The position numbers were made by a program, and so were the translations under genes. From NCBI RefSeq assembly GCF_002240355.1, contig NZ_CP016353.1:1786501-1850500 (forward strand): DNA of 64,000 bases, in the 5' to 3' direction. The notes beneath the pieces were generated by a model. That model did not search any database, was not told the origin of the DNA, and saw nothing but the letters and a program-made list of their open reading frames with translations. Below are positions 9,753 to 18,462 of this stretch, in pieces. Every line of letters begins with the position of its first letter. Positions within the stretch are counted from its first letter, which is position 1. Source of the DNA: Prauserella marina (GTDB taxonomy: Bacteria > Actinomycetota > Actinomycetes > Mycobacteriales > Pseudonocardiaceae).

Positions 9753-9755
9753 GAC

Positions 9756-9793
9756 CCGAGGGGGCGGTGCCCATCGTGGCGTCGCCCCCTCGG
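9756..9793 (+). terminator. Hairpin between the multidomain gene and the ebo cluster
   Basis: Perfect 11-bp arms CCGAGGGGGCG (9756-9766) and CGCCCCCTCGG (9783-9793) with a 16-nt loop, directly after the stop at 9752. No U-tract follows, as usual in high-GC actinobacteria. It may end or attenuate transcription before the ebo genes that start 38 nt later. Confidence 0.6.
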
Positions 9794-9830
9794 CTCGTCC
9801 GCCCCATCCCCGGTACAGAAGGTGACAGGT

Positions 9831-10979
9831 ATGGTATCCATCGGGTTGTGGTTGGTCGGCGCGCGAGGTTCGGTTGCCACTACGGCGATCGCGGGACTGC
9901 TCGCGTTGCGGGACAGGATCGTCCAGCCGGAGGGCTGCGTCAGCGCGCTTCCCCAGTTCGAGGGCTCCGGTCTGCCCACGTGGGACGAGATCAGGGTCGG
10001 CGGGCACGACATCGCCGAAACCGCGCTCGACAAACGTGCGGAACTGCTCACCGATTCGGGTGTGATCCCGCACCGGGTGCTCGACGCGGTCCGTTCCGGA
10101 CTGTCCGAGGTGGACGGTGATATTCGAGGTGGTTACCACCCGGCGACGCATTCCGGCTCCCAGGCCGACGCGGCGAGGCGGCTCGCCGACGACATCGGCG
10201 AGTTCTCCTCGCGGCACGGCCTCGACAGGGTCGTCGTCGTCAACGTGTCCTCGACCGAACCGGTGTTTCCCTCGCTACCGGAACATCGCACGCTGGAAGC
10301 GCTCGAAGCTGCCATGGCCGTGCCGGGAAGAACGGTGCTGCCGCCGAGTTCGGTCGCCGCCTACGCCGCCATACGTGCGGGTTGTCCCTTTGTCGACTTC
10401 ACGCCATCGACCGGTATCCGGTTGCCCGCGCTGACCGAACTCGCCCGCAGGCAGGCGATCCCGTACGCGGGTTCGGACGGCAAGACCGGCGAGACGCTCG
10501 TGCGCAGCACGCTCGCTCCCATGTTCGCGGCAAGAGCGCTGTCAGTGCGGTCCTGGTCGGGCACGAATCTGCTCGGCGGGGGCGACGGGCTCACCCTCGC
10601 CGACGCCGAGCACGCGGGCAGCAAGCTCGCCTCGAAGGGAAGGGGCCTCGCCACACTGCTCGGCTCCGAGGTCACCGCCCCACTGCACATCGACAACGTG
10701 CCCGATCTCGGCGAGCAGAAGATCGCGTGGGATCACGTGTCGTTCTCCGGTTTCCTCGGGGTGCGGATGAGCGTGCAGTTCACCTGGAGCGGATACGATT
10801 CGGCGCTCGCGGCCCCGCTGGTACTCGATCTCGCCAGGTTCACCTCGGCGGCGCACGCGGCTGGAAAGGCCGGTCCGCTCGGCGCGCTCGGTTTCTTCTT
10901 CAAGGACCCTGTCGGCACCGACGAGCACCGGCTCGCCGAGCAGTTCGCCGCGCTCGTGTCGTGGGCCGGTGAGCTGTGA
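9831..10979 (+). CDS. Inositol-3-phosphate-synthase-family protein, first gene of the ebo cluster
   Basis: A 382-residue homologue of myo-inositol-1-phosphate synthase, the NAD-dependent cyclase that turns glucose 6-phosphate into an inositol phosphate. It shows the nucleotide-binding start GLWLVGARGSVATTAIAG and the later motifs GSDGKTGET, NLLGGGDG and YDSALAAPLVLDLAR seen in this family. An in-frame GTG at 9822 lies within the Shine-Dalgarno AGAAGG (9817-9822), so ATG 9831 with an 8-nt gap is preferred. Its stop overlaps the next gene. In canonical ebo clusters the sugar-phosphate cyclase is EboD, a dehydroquinate-synthase relative, which is absent here; this protein may fill that role. Confidence 0.85.
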   Translation: MVSIGLWLVGARGSVATTAIAGLLALRDRIVQPEGCVSALPQFEGSGLPTWDEIRVGGHDIAETALDKRAELLTDSGVIPHRVLDAVRSGLSEVDGDIRGGYHPATHSGSQADAARRLADDIGEFSSRHGLDRVVVVNVSSTEPVFPSLPEHRTLEALEAAMAVPGRTVLPPSSVAAYAAIRAGCPFVDFTPSTGIRLPALTELARRQAIPYAGSDGKTGETLVRSTLAPMFAARALSVRSWSGTNLLGGGDGLTLADAEHAGSKLASKGRGLATLLGSEVTAPLHIDNVPDLGEQKIAWDHVSFSGFLGVRMSVQFTWSGYDSALAAPLVLDLARFTSAAHAAGKAGPLGALGFFFKDPVGTDEHRLAEQFAALVSWAGEL

Positions 10980-11845
10980 CGGCACGGCTTCGGTCCTATG
11001 TGGACCTGGTGAGGGCGCCCGCCGCACTGACCGTCGTCGGCGACACCGTCGCGGGAGCCGCGGCGGCTGGAATGCCGCTGCGGGGCAGGCAGTGGGCGCT
11101 GCCACTGTCTTCCGTCGCGCTGTACTGGGCGGGCATGGCCCTCAACGACTGGGCGGACCGGAAGCTCGACGCGGTCGAACGACCCGAGCGGCCGATCCCT
11201 TCCGGGCGAGTGACACCGGGCGCGGCACTCGTCACTGGGGGTGCGCTGACCGCCGCCGGGCTCGGCCTCGCCGGGTTCGGGGGTGGTCAGCGCGCGGCCC
11301 GCACCGCGGCGGTTCTCGCGGCGGCGGTGTGGACCTACGACACCAGGCTCAAGGGCACGGCACTAGGGCCGGTGGGTATGTCGGTGTGCAGGGCACTCGA
11401 CGTCCTGCTCGGTGCCGGAGGCCGGTGGCGGCCGGCGGCACCGGCCGCCTGCGCGCTCGCCGTGCACACGCTCGGCGTCACCGCCCTGTCCGGCGGCGAG
11501 GTGCACGGCGGCTCGGTCACCACGGCGGGTGCGGCACTGGCCGGAACAACGGCGGCGACGGGAATCGCGGTCGCCGGTCGCGGGGGAGCGAACGGCGGGG
11601 CGAGCAGGATCGCGGCACTGGGCTTCGGCGCGGGATATGCCTTCACCGTGGGAGCCGCGCAACTCGGCGCGGCGCGGCGCCCCACGGCGGCCAGCGTCAG
11701 GACGGCCACGGCTGCCGGAATCCACGGCATGGTCCCGTTGCAGGCCAGTCTCGCCGCCCGCAACGGCGCGGTGCGCACGGCCGCCGTGCTCGCCGCGGCG
11801 CTGCCGCTGGCCAGGAAGCTGGCGAGGAAGGTGAGCCCGACATGA
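10976..11845 (+). CDS. eboC: UbiA-family prenyltransferase-like membrane protein EboC
   Basis: A 289-residue polytopic protein. The Asp-rich motif NDWADRKLD followed by ERPERPIPSGR is the diagnostic UbiA diphosphate/Mg-binding site, and a second region with YDTRLKG matches the other conserved loop. UbiA enzymes move a prenyl chain from its diphosphate onto an aromatic or sugar acceptor in the membrane. The start is a GTG overlapping the previous stop by 4 nt, and its own end overlaps the next ATG. Between the cyclase and EboA/EboB/EboE/EboF it is recognisable as EboC. Which acceptor it prenylates is unknown. Confidence 0.85.
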   Translation: MTARLRSYVDLVRAPAALTVVGDTVAGAAAAGMPLRGRQWALPLSSVALYWAGMALNDWADRKLDAVERPERPIPSGRVTPGAALVTGGALTAAGLGLAGFGGGQRAARTAAVLAAAVWTYDTRLKGTALGPVGMSVCRALDVLLGAGGRWRPAAPAACALAVHTLGVTALSGGEVHGGSVTTAGAALAGTTAATGIAVAGRGGANGGASRIAALGFGAGYAFTVGAAQLGAARRPTAASVRTATAAGIHGMVPLQASLAARNGAVRTAAVLAAALPLARKLARKVSPT

Positions 11846-13230
11846 CCCTGCGATTCGGCTACGGCACCAACGGTTTCGCCAACCACCGGCTGGACGAGGC
11901 GCTGCGGATCATCGCCGATCTCGGCTACACCGGTGTCGCGCTGACCCTCGACCACGCACACCTCGATCCCTTCGCCGACGACGTGGCAGCCGAGACCAGC
12001 AGGGTGGCGGGCCTGCTCGACCGGCTGGGGCTGAGTGTCGTCGTCGAGACCGGCGCGCGGTTCCTGCTCGATCCCCTGCGCAAACACCAGCCGACGCTCG
12101 TGTCGGCCGATCCGGCTGCCCGGATCGACTTCCTGCTGCGCGCGGGCCGGATCGCGGCCGAACTCGGCGCCGACTGCGTGTCGTTCTGGTCCGGCGTCGC
12201 ACCATCCGATGTGGACGAACCGGTGGCGTGGTCCCGGCTCGCCGAAGGTGTCGAGGCCGTGCTGTCGGACGGTGGCCTCGCCGAGGCGGGAGTCCGCTAC
12301 GCGCTCGAACCCGAGCCAGGTCACTTCGTACAGCACGTCGAGCAGGCGCTGGAACTGAGGCACACGCTCGGCTCGCCGGAGCGGCTCGGCATCACCCTCG
12401 ACGTGGGGCACTGCGTCGCGGTCGAGCCGGTGTCGGCCGCCGAATGCGTGCGCCAGGTGGGCGGGTTGCTGTTCAACGTGCAACTGGACGACATGCTGCC
12501 CGGCGTCCACGAACACCTCGAATTCGGGGAGGGCGGGCTCGATCTGGTCGAGACCGTCGCCGCGCTCGCCGAGGTGGGCTATCCGGGCCTCGCGGCCATC
12601 GAATTGCCCCGGCACAGCCACGCCGCTCCCGACGTCGCGCGCCGGGGCATCGAGGCGCTGCGGGCCGCGGAGTGGATTTCCTCGGCACGGCGCGACATCG
12701 CCGCCGATCCGGTGAAGATCCGGACCCTGTTCCCCTCGGTGGGCCGCATGGCGGGAAGGTCGGCGCCGGAGGGTTCCGGGCTGATCGAGGGAACGGTGGA
12801 CGACAAGGCGAGGGTGAATCTGCTCGCCGCGTTGCCGCCAGCCGATCTCGCCGCCGAGATCACCGCGCTCTACCGTTACGGCGACGGGGCAGAACGCAGA
12901 GGAGTGCTACGCGGACTGCACCTGCTTCCCGAGGACGCGATCGAGGCGGGGCTGCGGCTGGTCGAGGATGCGTTGCGCGCCAACGACACCGGCCTTGTCG
13001 CGGCGGCGCTCGGTCCGTTCGCCGCCAGGCATCTCGACGCGCACACCTGGCGGCACGGCGTGCTCAAGTGCCTGTTCACCGGTGTTCCGCTCGCCGCGGT
13101 CAGCGGGCTCGCCGAACGGGCCGACGAAGAGCTGGTGCGGATGGTCGCCGATTTCGCGGCCGAACGCAGAGCGGCGGGCAGGGCGGTCCCCGGCGACGCC
13201 GAAGCGATCATCAAGGAGGCCACGGCATGA
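11842..13230 (+). CDS. eboA: TIM-barrel sugar isomerase-like domain fused to EboA
   Basis: A 462-residue two-part protein. Residues 1 to about 285 form a xylose-isomerase-like TIM barrel (FGYGTNGFANHRLDEALRIIADLGYTG, with metal-ligand-like EPEPGH, TLDVGHC, IELPRHSH). Residues about 290-462 match the EboA domain, with the typical block HTWRHGVLKCLFTGVPL and RADEELVRMVADFAAERR. Canonical EboA is a stand-alone protein of about 200 residues, so the fusion links it to a sugar-modifying enzyme. The ATG at 11842 overlaps the eboC stop, and its stop overlaps eboB. The role of EboA is not established. Confidence 0.85.
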   Translation: MTLRFGYGTNGFANHRLDEALRIIADLGYTGVALTLDHAHLDPFADDVAAETSRVAGLLDRLGLSVVVETGARFLLDPLRKHQPTLVSADPAARIDFLLRAGRIAAELGADCVSFWSGVAPSDVDEPVAWSRLAEGVEAVLSDGGLAEAGVRYALEPEPGHFVQHVEQALELRHTLGSPERLGITLDVGHCVAVEPVSAAECVRQVGGLLFNVQLDDMLPGVHEHLEFGEGGLDLVETVAALAEVGYPGLAAIELPRHSHAAPDVARRGIEALRAAEWISSARRDIAADPVKIRTLFPSVGRMAGRSAPEGSGLIEGTVDDKARVNLLAALPPADLAAEITALYRYGDGAERRGVLRGLHLLPEDAIEAGLRLVEDALRANDTGLVAAALGPFAARHLDAHTWRHGVLKCLFTGVPLAAVSGLAERADEELVRMVADFAAERRAAGRAVPGDAEAIIKEATA

Positions 13231-14090
13231 GAATCTTCGATCCGCACATCCACATGACCTCCCGTACCACCGGCGACTACGAGGCGATGTACGCGGCTGG
13301 GGTTCGCGCGCTCGTCGAGCCTGCGTTCTGGCTCGGCCAGCCCCGAACCAGCGTCGGTTCCTTCGTCGACTACTTCGACGGGCTCATCGGCTGGGAACGG
13401 TTCCGCGCCGCGCAGTTCGGCATCCGGCACCACTGCACGATCGCGCTGAATCCCAAGGAGGCCAACGATCCGCGTTGCGCCGAAGTGCTCGACCTGTTGC
13501 CGCGCTACCTCGCCAAGGACGGCGTCGTCGCGGTCGGCGAGGTCGGCTACGACTCGATGACCGATGCCGAGGAGAAGGCGTTCACCCGGCAGCTCGCACT
13601 CGCCGTCGAACACGATCTCCCCGTGCTCGTGCACACCCCGCACAGGGACAAACTCGCCGGGACCAAACGCACGCTGGACGTGGTCGCCGATTCGGGTATC
13701 GCGCCGGACCGGGTCGTCGTAGATCACCTCAACGAGCTGACCGTCGGGGTCGTCGCCGATTCCGGTTGCTGGATGGGTTTTTCCATCTACCCCGACACCA
13801 AAATGGACGAACAGCGCATGGTGGCGATCCTGCGCGAGTACGGTACCGACCGCATGCTCGTCAACTCGGCTGCCGACTGGGGACGTTCCGATCCGCTCAA
13901 GACGCAGGCCACCGGTACGGCCATGCTCGAAGCCGGGTTCACCGAGTCCGCCGTGGACACGGTGCTGTGGTCGAACCCGGTTGCTTTCTACGGCAAGAGC
14001 GGCAAACTCATGCTCGATCCGTTTCCCAGCGACGAGGGGAGCGCGGCGACGTTCGAGGGCAACTCGGTGCTGCGCGGGGCGAGGGCGTAA
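13227..14090 (+). CDS. eboB: TatD-family metal-dependent hydrolase EboB
   Basis: A 287-residue amidohydrolase-fold protein with the metal-binding start FDPHIHMTSRT (HxH), a mid-protein GEVGYDSMT, VLVHTPHRD, VVDHLNE and a late NSAADWGRSDPL that supplies the catalytic aspartate. This arrangement is the EboB subgroup of TatD-like hydrolases. The ATG at 13227 overlaps the previous stop and has AAGGAGG at 13213, so the start is firm. The stop TAA overlaps the ATG of eboE. TatD proteins act on nucleic acids or small lactone/phosphate substrates; the substrate here is unknown. Confidence 0.88.
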   Translation: MRIFDPHIHMTSRTTGDYEAMYAAGVRALVEPAFWLGQPRTSVGSFVDYFDGLIGWERFRAAQFGIRHHCTIALNPKEANDPRCAEVLDLLPRYLAKDGVVAVGEVGYDSMTDAEEKAFTRQLALAVEHDLPVLVHTPHRDKLAGTKRTLDVVADSGIAPDRVVVDHLNELTVGVVADSGCWMGFSIYPDTKMDEQRMVAILREYGTDRMLVNSAADWGRSDPLKTQATGTAMLEAGFTESAVDTVLWSNPVAFYGKSGKLMLDPFPSDEGSAATFEGNSVLRGARA

Positions 14091-15193
14091 TGCTGCTGTC
14101 CTACTGCACCAACGTGCACCCCGCCGAGGACCTGGAAGGGATACTACGGCAGCTCGACACCTATGCCGTTCCCGTCGCGGAACATCTCGGCGCCGACCGG
14201 CTCGGGATCGGATTGTGGCTCGCCGCCGGTGTCGCGTCGGGGCTGGCCACCGACCGTAGCGCCAGGAAGCGGCTCGCGGCCGAACTGAGCGCGCGAGGGC
14301 TCGCCGTCCGGACGATGAACGCCTTCCCCTACGGTGGTTTTCACGACGATGTCGTCAAGCACTCGGTCTACCTGCCGACCTGGACCGACCCGAGACGGTT
14401 ACGGTACACATTGGACTGTGTGACCGTGCTGGCCGATCTGCTCGATCCCGAAGCGAGCTACGGAAGCATCTCGACATTGCCGCTCGCGTGGCGGACGCCG
14501 TGGAGCACTTCACACGACGTGCGATCCGCGATCGCCTTCGACGAGGTCGCCAGGGTGCTGCGCACTTCGCTGGCCCGCAACGAGCGGCCGATCCGCATCG
14601 CGGTCGAGCCCGAACCGGGGTGCGTGCTCGACACCGTTGCCGACGCGGTGCGCTGGCTTTCCGGAAGGGTCGACCCCGAGCACATCGGACTGTGCCTCGA
14701 CACCTGCCATCTCGCGGTGTCGTTCGCCGATCCCGCCGCCACGGTCAAAACCATTGCCGAGTCAGGGCTGAAAGTGGTGAAGGTGCAGGCTTCGGCCGCG
14801 CTGCATGTCGAGAACCCCGCCGATCCGGCGGCAATGGCGGCGCTTGCCGAGTTCTCCGAGCCCCGCTATCTGCACCAGGTGCGCGAACTGTCGGCTTCGG
14901 GAGCGGTGCTCGCCGCCGACGATCTTCCGGCCGCGATGGACGAACTGCCCGCGACGGGACCGTGGCGCGTGCACTTCCACGTCCCGCTGCACGCGCGGCC
15001 GAGCGCGCCGCTGAGTTCGACGACCTCGGTGCTCACCGAGACGATCGGGGCGCTCGGCGCTCTCGGTGGCGAGCTGCCGCATGTCGAGGTGGAGACCTAC
15101 ACCTGGAACGTGCTGCCGCCCGCGCAGCGCCAGGATCTCGCTTCCGGAATCGCAGAGGAACTGAACTGGGCTCGCGCGGAGGTGCTGCCGTGA
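14090..15193 (+). CDS. eboE: Metabolite traffic protein EboE (xylose-isomerase-like TIM barrel)
   Basis: A 367-residue TIM barrel of the EboE type: it begins LLSYCTNVHPAEDLEGI, contains the family-typical RTMNAFPYGGFH and KHSVYLPTW, then VEPEPGCVLDT, LCLDTCHLAV and HFHVPLH, which provide the probable metal ligands. EboE is a core member of ebo clusters in cyanobacteria, algae and other bacteria. The ATG at 14090 overlaps the eboB stop (TAATG). A rare TTA codon occurs at 14399-14401. Its reaction is not known; an isomerase or epimerase of a sugar-like intermediate is plausible from fold. Confidence 0.88.
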   Translation: MLLSYCTNVHPAEDLEGILRQLDTYAVPVAEHLGADRLGIGLWLAAGVASGLATDRSARKRLAAELSARGLAVRTMNAFPYGGFHDDVVKHSVYLPTWTDPRRLRYTLDCVTVLADLLDPEASYGSISTLPLAWRTPWSTSHDVRSAIAFDEVARVLRTSLARNERPIRIAVEPEPGCVLDTVADAVRWLSGRVDPEHIGLCLDTCHLAVSFADPAATVKTIAESGLKVVKVQASAALHVENPADPAAMAALAEFSEPRYLHQVRELSASGAVLAADDLPAAMDELPATGPWRVHFHVPLHARPSAPLSSTTSVLTETIGALGALGGELPHVEVETYTWNVLPPAQRQDLASGIAEELNWARAEVLP

Positions 15194-16590
15194 AGAAACT
15201 GCTGCTGCTCGACATCGTCGGCATGACCCCTTCGCTGTTGCGGCACATGCCCAACCTCACCGCGATGGCGACGAGGGGCTGGCAGGCGCAGCTCGGCACG
15301 GTGCTTCCCGCCGTCACGTGCAGCGCGCAGTCGACGTTCCTGACCGGGACGATGCCCGCTCAGCACGGCATCGTCGGCAACGGCTGGTACTTCCGCGAGC
15401 TCGGCGAGGTCCACCTGTGGCGCCAGCACAACCGGCTCGTGCGGGGACCGAAGCTGTGGGAGACGGCGAGGGAAACAGCGCCGGAGTACACCGCGGCCAA
15501 CATCTGCTGGTGGTACGCGATGGGTGCGAGTACCGACTTCACCGTCACGCCACGGCCCATCTACCACGCCGACGGCCGCAAGTCCCCCGACTGTTACGCG
15601 CGGCCACCGGCGCTGCACGACGAGCTGACCGAAGCGCTCGGCCCGTTTCCGCTCTTCCAGTACTGGGGCCCCACCGCCTCGATCGCCTCCACCCGGTGGA
15701 TCGTCGGCGCCTCGCGCAGGCTGCTGCGCACCCAGCGGCCCGACCTCGTGCTCACCTACCTGCCACACCTCGACTACGACCTGCAACGCTACGGCCCCGG
15801 TTCGGCCAAGGCCGCCGAGGCGGCCCGCGCCGTCGACACCGAGGTGGCCGCGCTGTTGACCGACGCGCGGGAGGCGGGCTACGTGGTGGTCGCGCTCTCG
15901 GAGTACGGCATCACGGAGGCCGACACCCCCGTCGACATCAACAGGGCGCTGCGCAGGGCCGGGTTGCTTGAGGTGTACACACAGGACGGTATGGAGTACC
16001 TCGATCCGTGGGCCTCCAGCGCGTTCGCCGTCGCCGACCACCAGGTCGCCCACGTGTATGTGCGCGACGAAGCCGACCAGCCGAGGGTGCGGGCGATCGT
16101 GGCGGAGCTGACCGGGGTCGACGAAGTGCTCGACCGGCAGGCCCAGGCCCGCTACGGCATCGACCACGAACGCGCGGGCGAGTTCGTCGCCGTCGCCGAG
16201 CCGCGCGCGTGGTTCACCTACTACTACTGGCTTGACGACGACCGCAAACCGGATTTCGCGCGGGGAGTGGAGATCCACCGCAAACCGGGTTACGACCCGG
16301 CCGAGTTGTTCTTCGACCCCGGCGACAAACTGGTGAAGGTCAAGGCGGCGGCCAATCTGGTGCGCAAGAAGGCCGGTCTCCGGTACGCGATGAACGTCGT
16401 CCCCACAGATCCGGCCCCGGTGCGGGGCTCGCACGGCAGGCTGCCCGACTCAGCGGCCGATGGGCCGGTGCTGTTGTGTTCCGATCCCGCGATACCGGCC
16501 ACTGTGGAGAGTTCCGGTCGTCTCGCCGGAACCGATGTGCGTGATCTGTTGCTGCATCTGCAAGGAATCCGAGAGGAAGTGTTCCGATGA
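15190..16590 (+). CDS. eboF: Alkaline-phosphatase-superfamily phosphodiesterase EboF
   Basis: A 466-residue nucleotide pyrophosphatase/phosphodiesterase-like protein. Motifs in order: [14 protein letters not shown] (metal site Asp), [25 protein letters not shown] (the Thr/Ser nucleophile region), [14 protein letters not shown] (metal site), and [17 protein letters not shown]. These match the EboF branch of type I phosphodiesterases. No signal peptide is visible, so it acts in the cytoplasm. The GTG start overlaps eboE by 4 nt, and the stop overlaps the next ATG. It could release a phosphorylated or nucleotide-linked precursor; this is inference. Confidence 0.88.
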   Translation: MKKLLLLDIVGMTPSLLRHMPNLTAMATRGWQAQLGTVLPAVTCSAQSTFLTGTMPAQHGIVGNGWYFRELGEVHLWRQHNRLVRGPKLWETARETAPEYTAANICWWYAMGASTDFTVTPRPIYHADGRKSPDCYARPPALHDELTEALGPFPLFQYWGPTASIASTRWIVGASRRLLRTQRPDLVLTYLPHLDYDLQRYGPGSAKAAEAARAVDTEVAALLTDAREAGYVVVALSEYGITEADTPVDINRALRRAGLLEVYTQDGMEYLDPWASSAFAVADHQVAHVYVRDEADQPRVRAIVAELTGVDEVLDRQAQARYGIDHERAGEFVAVAEPRAWFTYYYWLDDDRKPDFARGVEIHRKPGYDPAELFFDPGDKLVKVKAAANLVRKKAGLRYAMNVVPTDPAPVRGSHGRLPDSAADGPVLLCSDPAIPATVESSGRLAGTDVRDLLLHLQGIREEVFR

Positions 16591-17594
16591 GCCGTCCCGT
16601 CACACTGTTCACGGGCCAGTGGGCCGACCTTCCGTTCGACGAGGTGTGTCGGCTGGCCGCCGAATGGGGCTACGACGGCCTTGAGATCGCGTGCTCGGGT
16701 GATCATTTCGAGGTCGACCGTGCACTGTCCGAAGAGGACTACGTCGAGAACAGGCTGAAACTGCTCGAATCGCACGGACTGAAAGTGTGGGCCATTTCCA
16801 ACCACCTCGTCGGCCAGGCGGTGTGCGACGACCCGATCGACGAGCGGCACCGCAACATCCTGCCCGCCAGGATCTGGGGCGACGGTGAGCCGGAGGGCGT
16901 GCGGCAGCGCGCGGCGGCCGAGCTGGCCGACACCGCGAGGGCCGCGGCGAAGCTGGGCGTGGACACCGTCATCGGCTTCACCGGTTCCAAGATCTGGAAG
17001 TACGTCGCTATGTTCCCCCCTGTCGGGCAGGACACCATCGACGACGGCTACGCCGACTTCGCGGCCCGCTGGAACCCCATTCTCGACGTGTTCGACGAGG
17101 TCGGTGTCCGGTTCGCGCACGAGGTACATCCCAGTGAGATCGCCTACGACTACTGGACGACCCAGCGCACGCTGGAGGCGGTGGGCCACCGGCCCGCGTT
17201 CGGCCTCAACTGGGATCCCTCGCACTTCGTGTGGCAGGACCTCGATCCGGTCGGTTTCATCCTCGATTTCGCCGACCGGATCTACCACGTGGACTGCAAG
17301 GACACCAAGAAGCGGTTCGACGGCCGCAACGGGCGGCTCGGCTCGCACCTCGCGTGGGCCGATCCCCGTCGTGGCTGGGATTTCGTGTCGACGGGACACG
17401 GCGACGTCGACTGGGAGAGCGCGTTTCGGGCGCTCAACTCCATCGGTTACACCGGCCCTATTTCGGTCGAGTGGGAGGACGCTGGCATGGACCGGCTCAG
17501 GGGTGCCGCCGAAGCCGTTCACTACATCAGGAATCTCAACTTCGACAAGCCGGCGGCAGCCTTCGACGCCGCCTTCAGTGCCGAGAGGAACTGA
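16587..17594 (+). CDS. Cytoplasmic sugar phosphate isomerase/epimerase-like TIM barrel
   Basis: A 335-residue xylose-isomerase-fold protein: [25 protein letters not shown] at the start, [35 protein letters not shown] and [11 protein letters not shown] supply the usual Glu/Asp/His/Glu metal ligands. It has no export signal. ATGA overlap with eboF places it in the ebo operon, and such a gene is a plausible extra tailoring enzyme. The family includes inosose isomerases and keto-sugar epimerases, which fits the inositol-phosphate-synthase-like first gene. The true substrate is unknown. Confidence 0.87.
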   Translation: MSRPVTLFTGQWADLPFDEVCRLAAEWGYDGLEIACSGDHFEVDRALSEEDYVENRLKLLESHGLKVWAISNHLVGQAVCDDPIDERHRNILPARIWGDGEPEGVRQRAAAELADTARAAAKLGVDTVIGFTGSKIWKYVAMFPPVGQDTIDDGYADFAARWNPILDVFDEVGVRFAHEVHPSEIAYDYWTTQRTLEAVGHRPAFGLNWDPSHFVWQDLDPVGFILDFADRIYHVDCKDTKKRFDGRNGRLGSHLAWADPRRGWDFVSTGHGDVDWESAFRALNSIGYTGPISVEWEDAGMDRLRGAAEAVHYIRNLNFDKPAAAFDAAFSAERN

Positions 17595-17600
17595 TCGATC

Positions 17601-18461
17601 ATGACGGATACGAGGTTGTCCCGTCGCGCGATGCTGCGTACCGCCGGGGTCGCCACGGCTGCGGCTGGGCTCGCCGTCGCCGCGCCGGGGGTGGCGACGG
17701 CGGGCTGGGGGCATGGCTGGGGAAGGCGGATTCCCAAGGACCGCATCGGAATTCAGCTCTACACGTTGCGCGACGCCTTCGAAGCGGATCTCGAAGGAAC
17801 CATGGAGGCGCTTGCCGACATCGGTTACCGCTCGGTGGAACTGGCCGGAACCTACGGTCGTTCAGCGAAGGAGTTCCGGCGCGTACTCGACAGGTACCGG
17901 CTGCGGGCGATCTCGGCACACGTCGACTTCAACGGAGCCGACGTCGATCAACTCATCGACGACGCGAAAACCATCGGCTACCGCACCGCCGACTGTGCCT
18001 ACGCCAACTACGGCACCATCGCGGAGTGGACCGACTTCGCCAAGCGGCTCGACAAGGCGGGCAAGGCGTTCCGCAAGGCGGGGATCAAGTACGGCTACCA
18101 CAACCACGCCCACGAGTTTCAGGCCATCGACGGCGTCCGGCCCATCGACGTCATAGCGCGGCACACCTCGCGGCACAACATCCACTTCGAACACGACCTG
18201 TACTGGATCGTCAGCGGAGGCGCCGATCCGGTGCGCGAGTTCTACCGCTACTTCGGCAGGGTCACCCAGTTTCACGTCAAGGACAGGGCGGAGGACGGAA
18301 GCTTCGCCGACCTCGGCACTGGGACGATCGACTTCCGGCGGCTGTTCAGGGACACCTGGGTCGGTCAGCTGAAGGACTACATCGTCGAGCACGACGCGCC
18401 GACCGACCCGGTGAACACCGCCGCCGTCGGTTACCGCTATCTGGCGAACCTCCGGTTCTGA
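17601..18461 (+). CDS. Tat-exported sugar isomerase/epimerase-like TIM barrel
   Basis: A 286-residue xylose-isomerase-like barrel with a clear twin-arginine signal at the start (LSRRAMLRTAGVATAAAG and cleavage near ATAG, about residue 35). The mature domain shows GIQLYTLRDAFEADLEGT, GYRSVELAG, GYHNHAHEF, FEHDLYWIV and HVKDR, the metal-site segments of this fold. Export is unusual for an isomerase but is seen in extracellular keto-sugar processing systems. It starts 6 nt after the previous gene and closes the plus-strand run. It could act on products of the secreted DUF1080 protein at 5145. Confidence 0.87.
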   Translation: MTDTRLSRRAMLRTAGVATAAAGLAVAAPGVATAGWGHGWGRRIPKDRIGIQLYTLRDAFEADLEGTMEALADIGYRSVELAGTYGRSAKEFRRVLDRYRLRAISAHVDFNGADVDQLIDDAKTIGYRTADCAYANYGTIAEWTDFAKRLDKAGKAFRKAGIKYGYHNHAHEFQAIDGVRPIDVIARHTSRHNIHFEHDLYWIVSGGADPVREFYRYFGRVTQFHVKDRAEDGSFADLGTGTIDFRRLFRDTWVGQLKDYIVEHDAPTDPVNTAAVGYRYLANLRF

Positions 18462-18462
18462 G

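Noticed and set aside
11335-12621. 428-codon minus-strand frame in the ebo cluster
   Set aside because: Antisense to eboC and eboA, which are supported by motifs and by gene overlaps.
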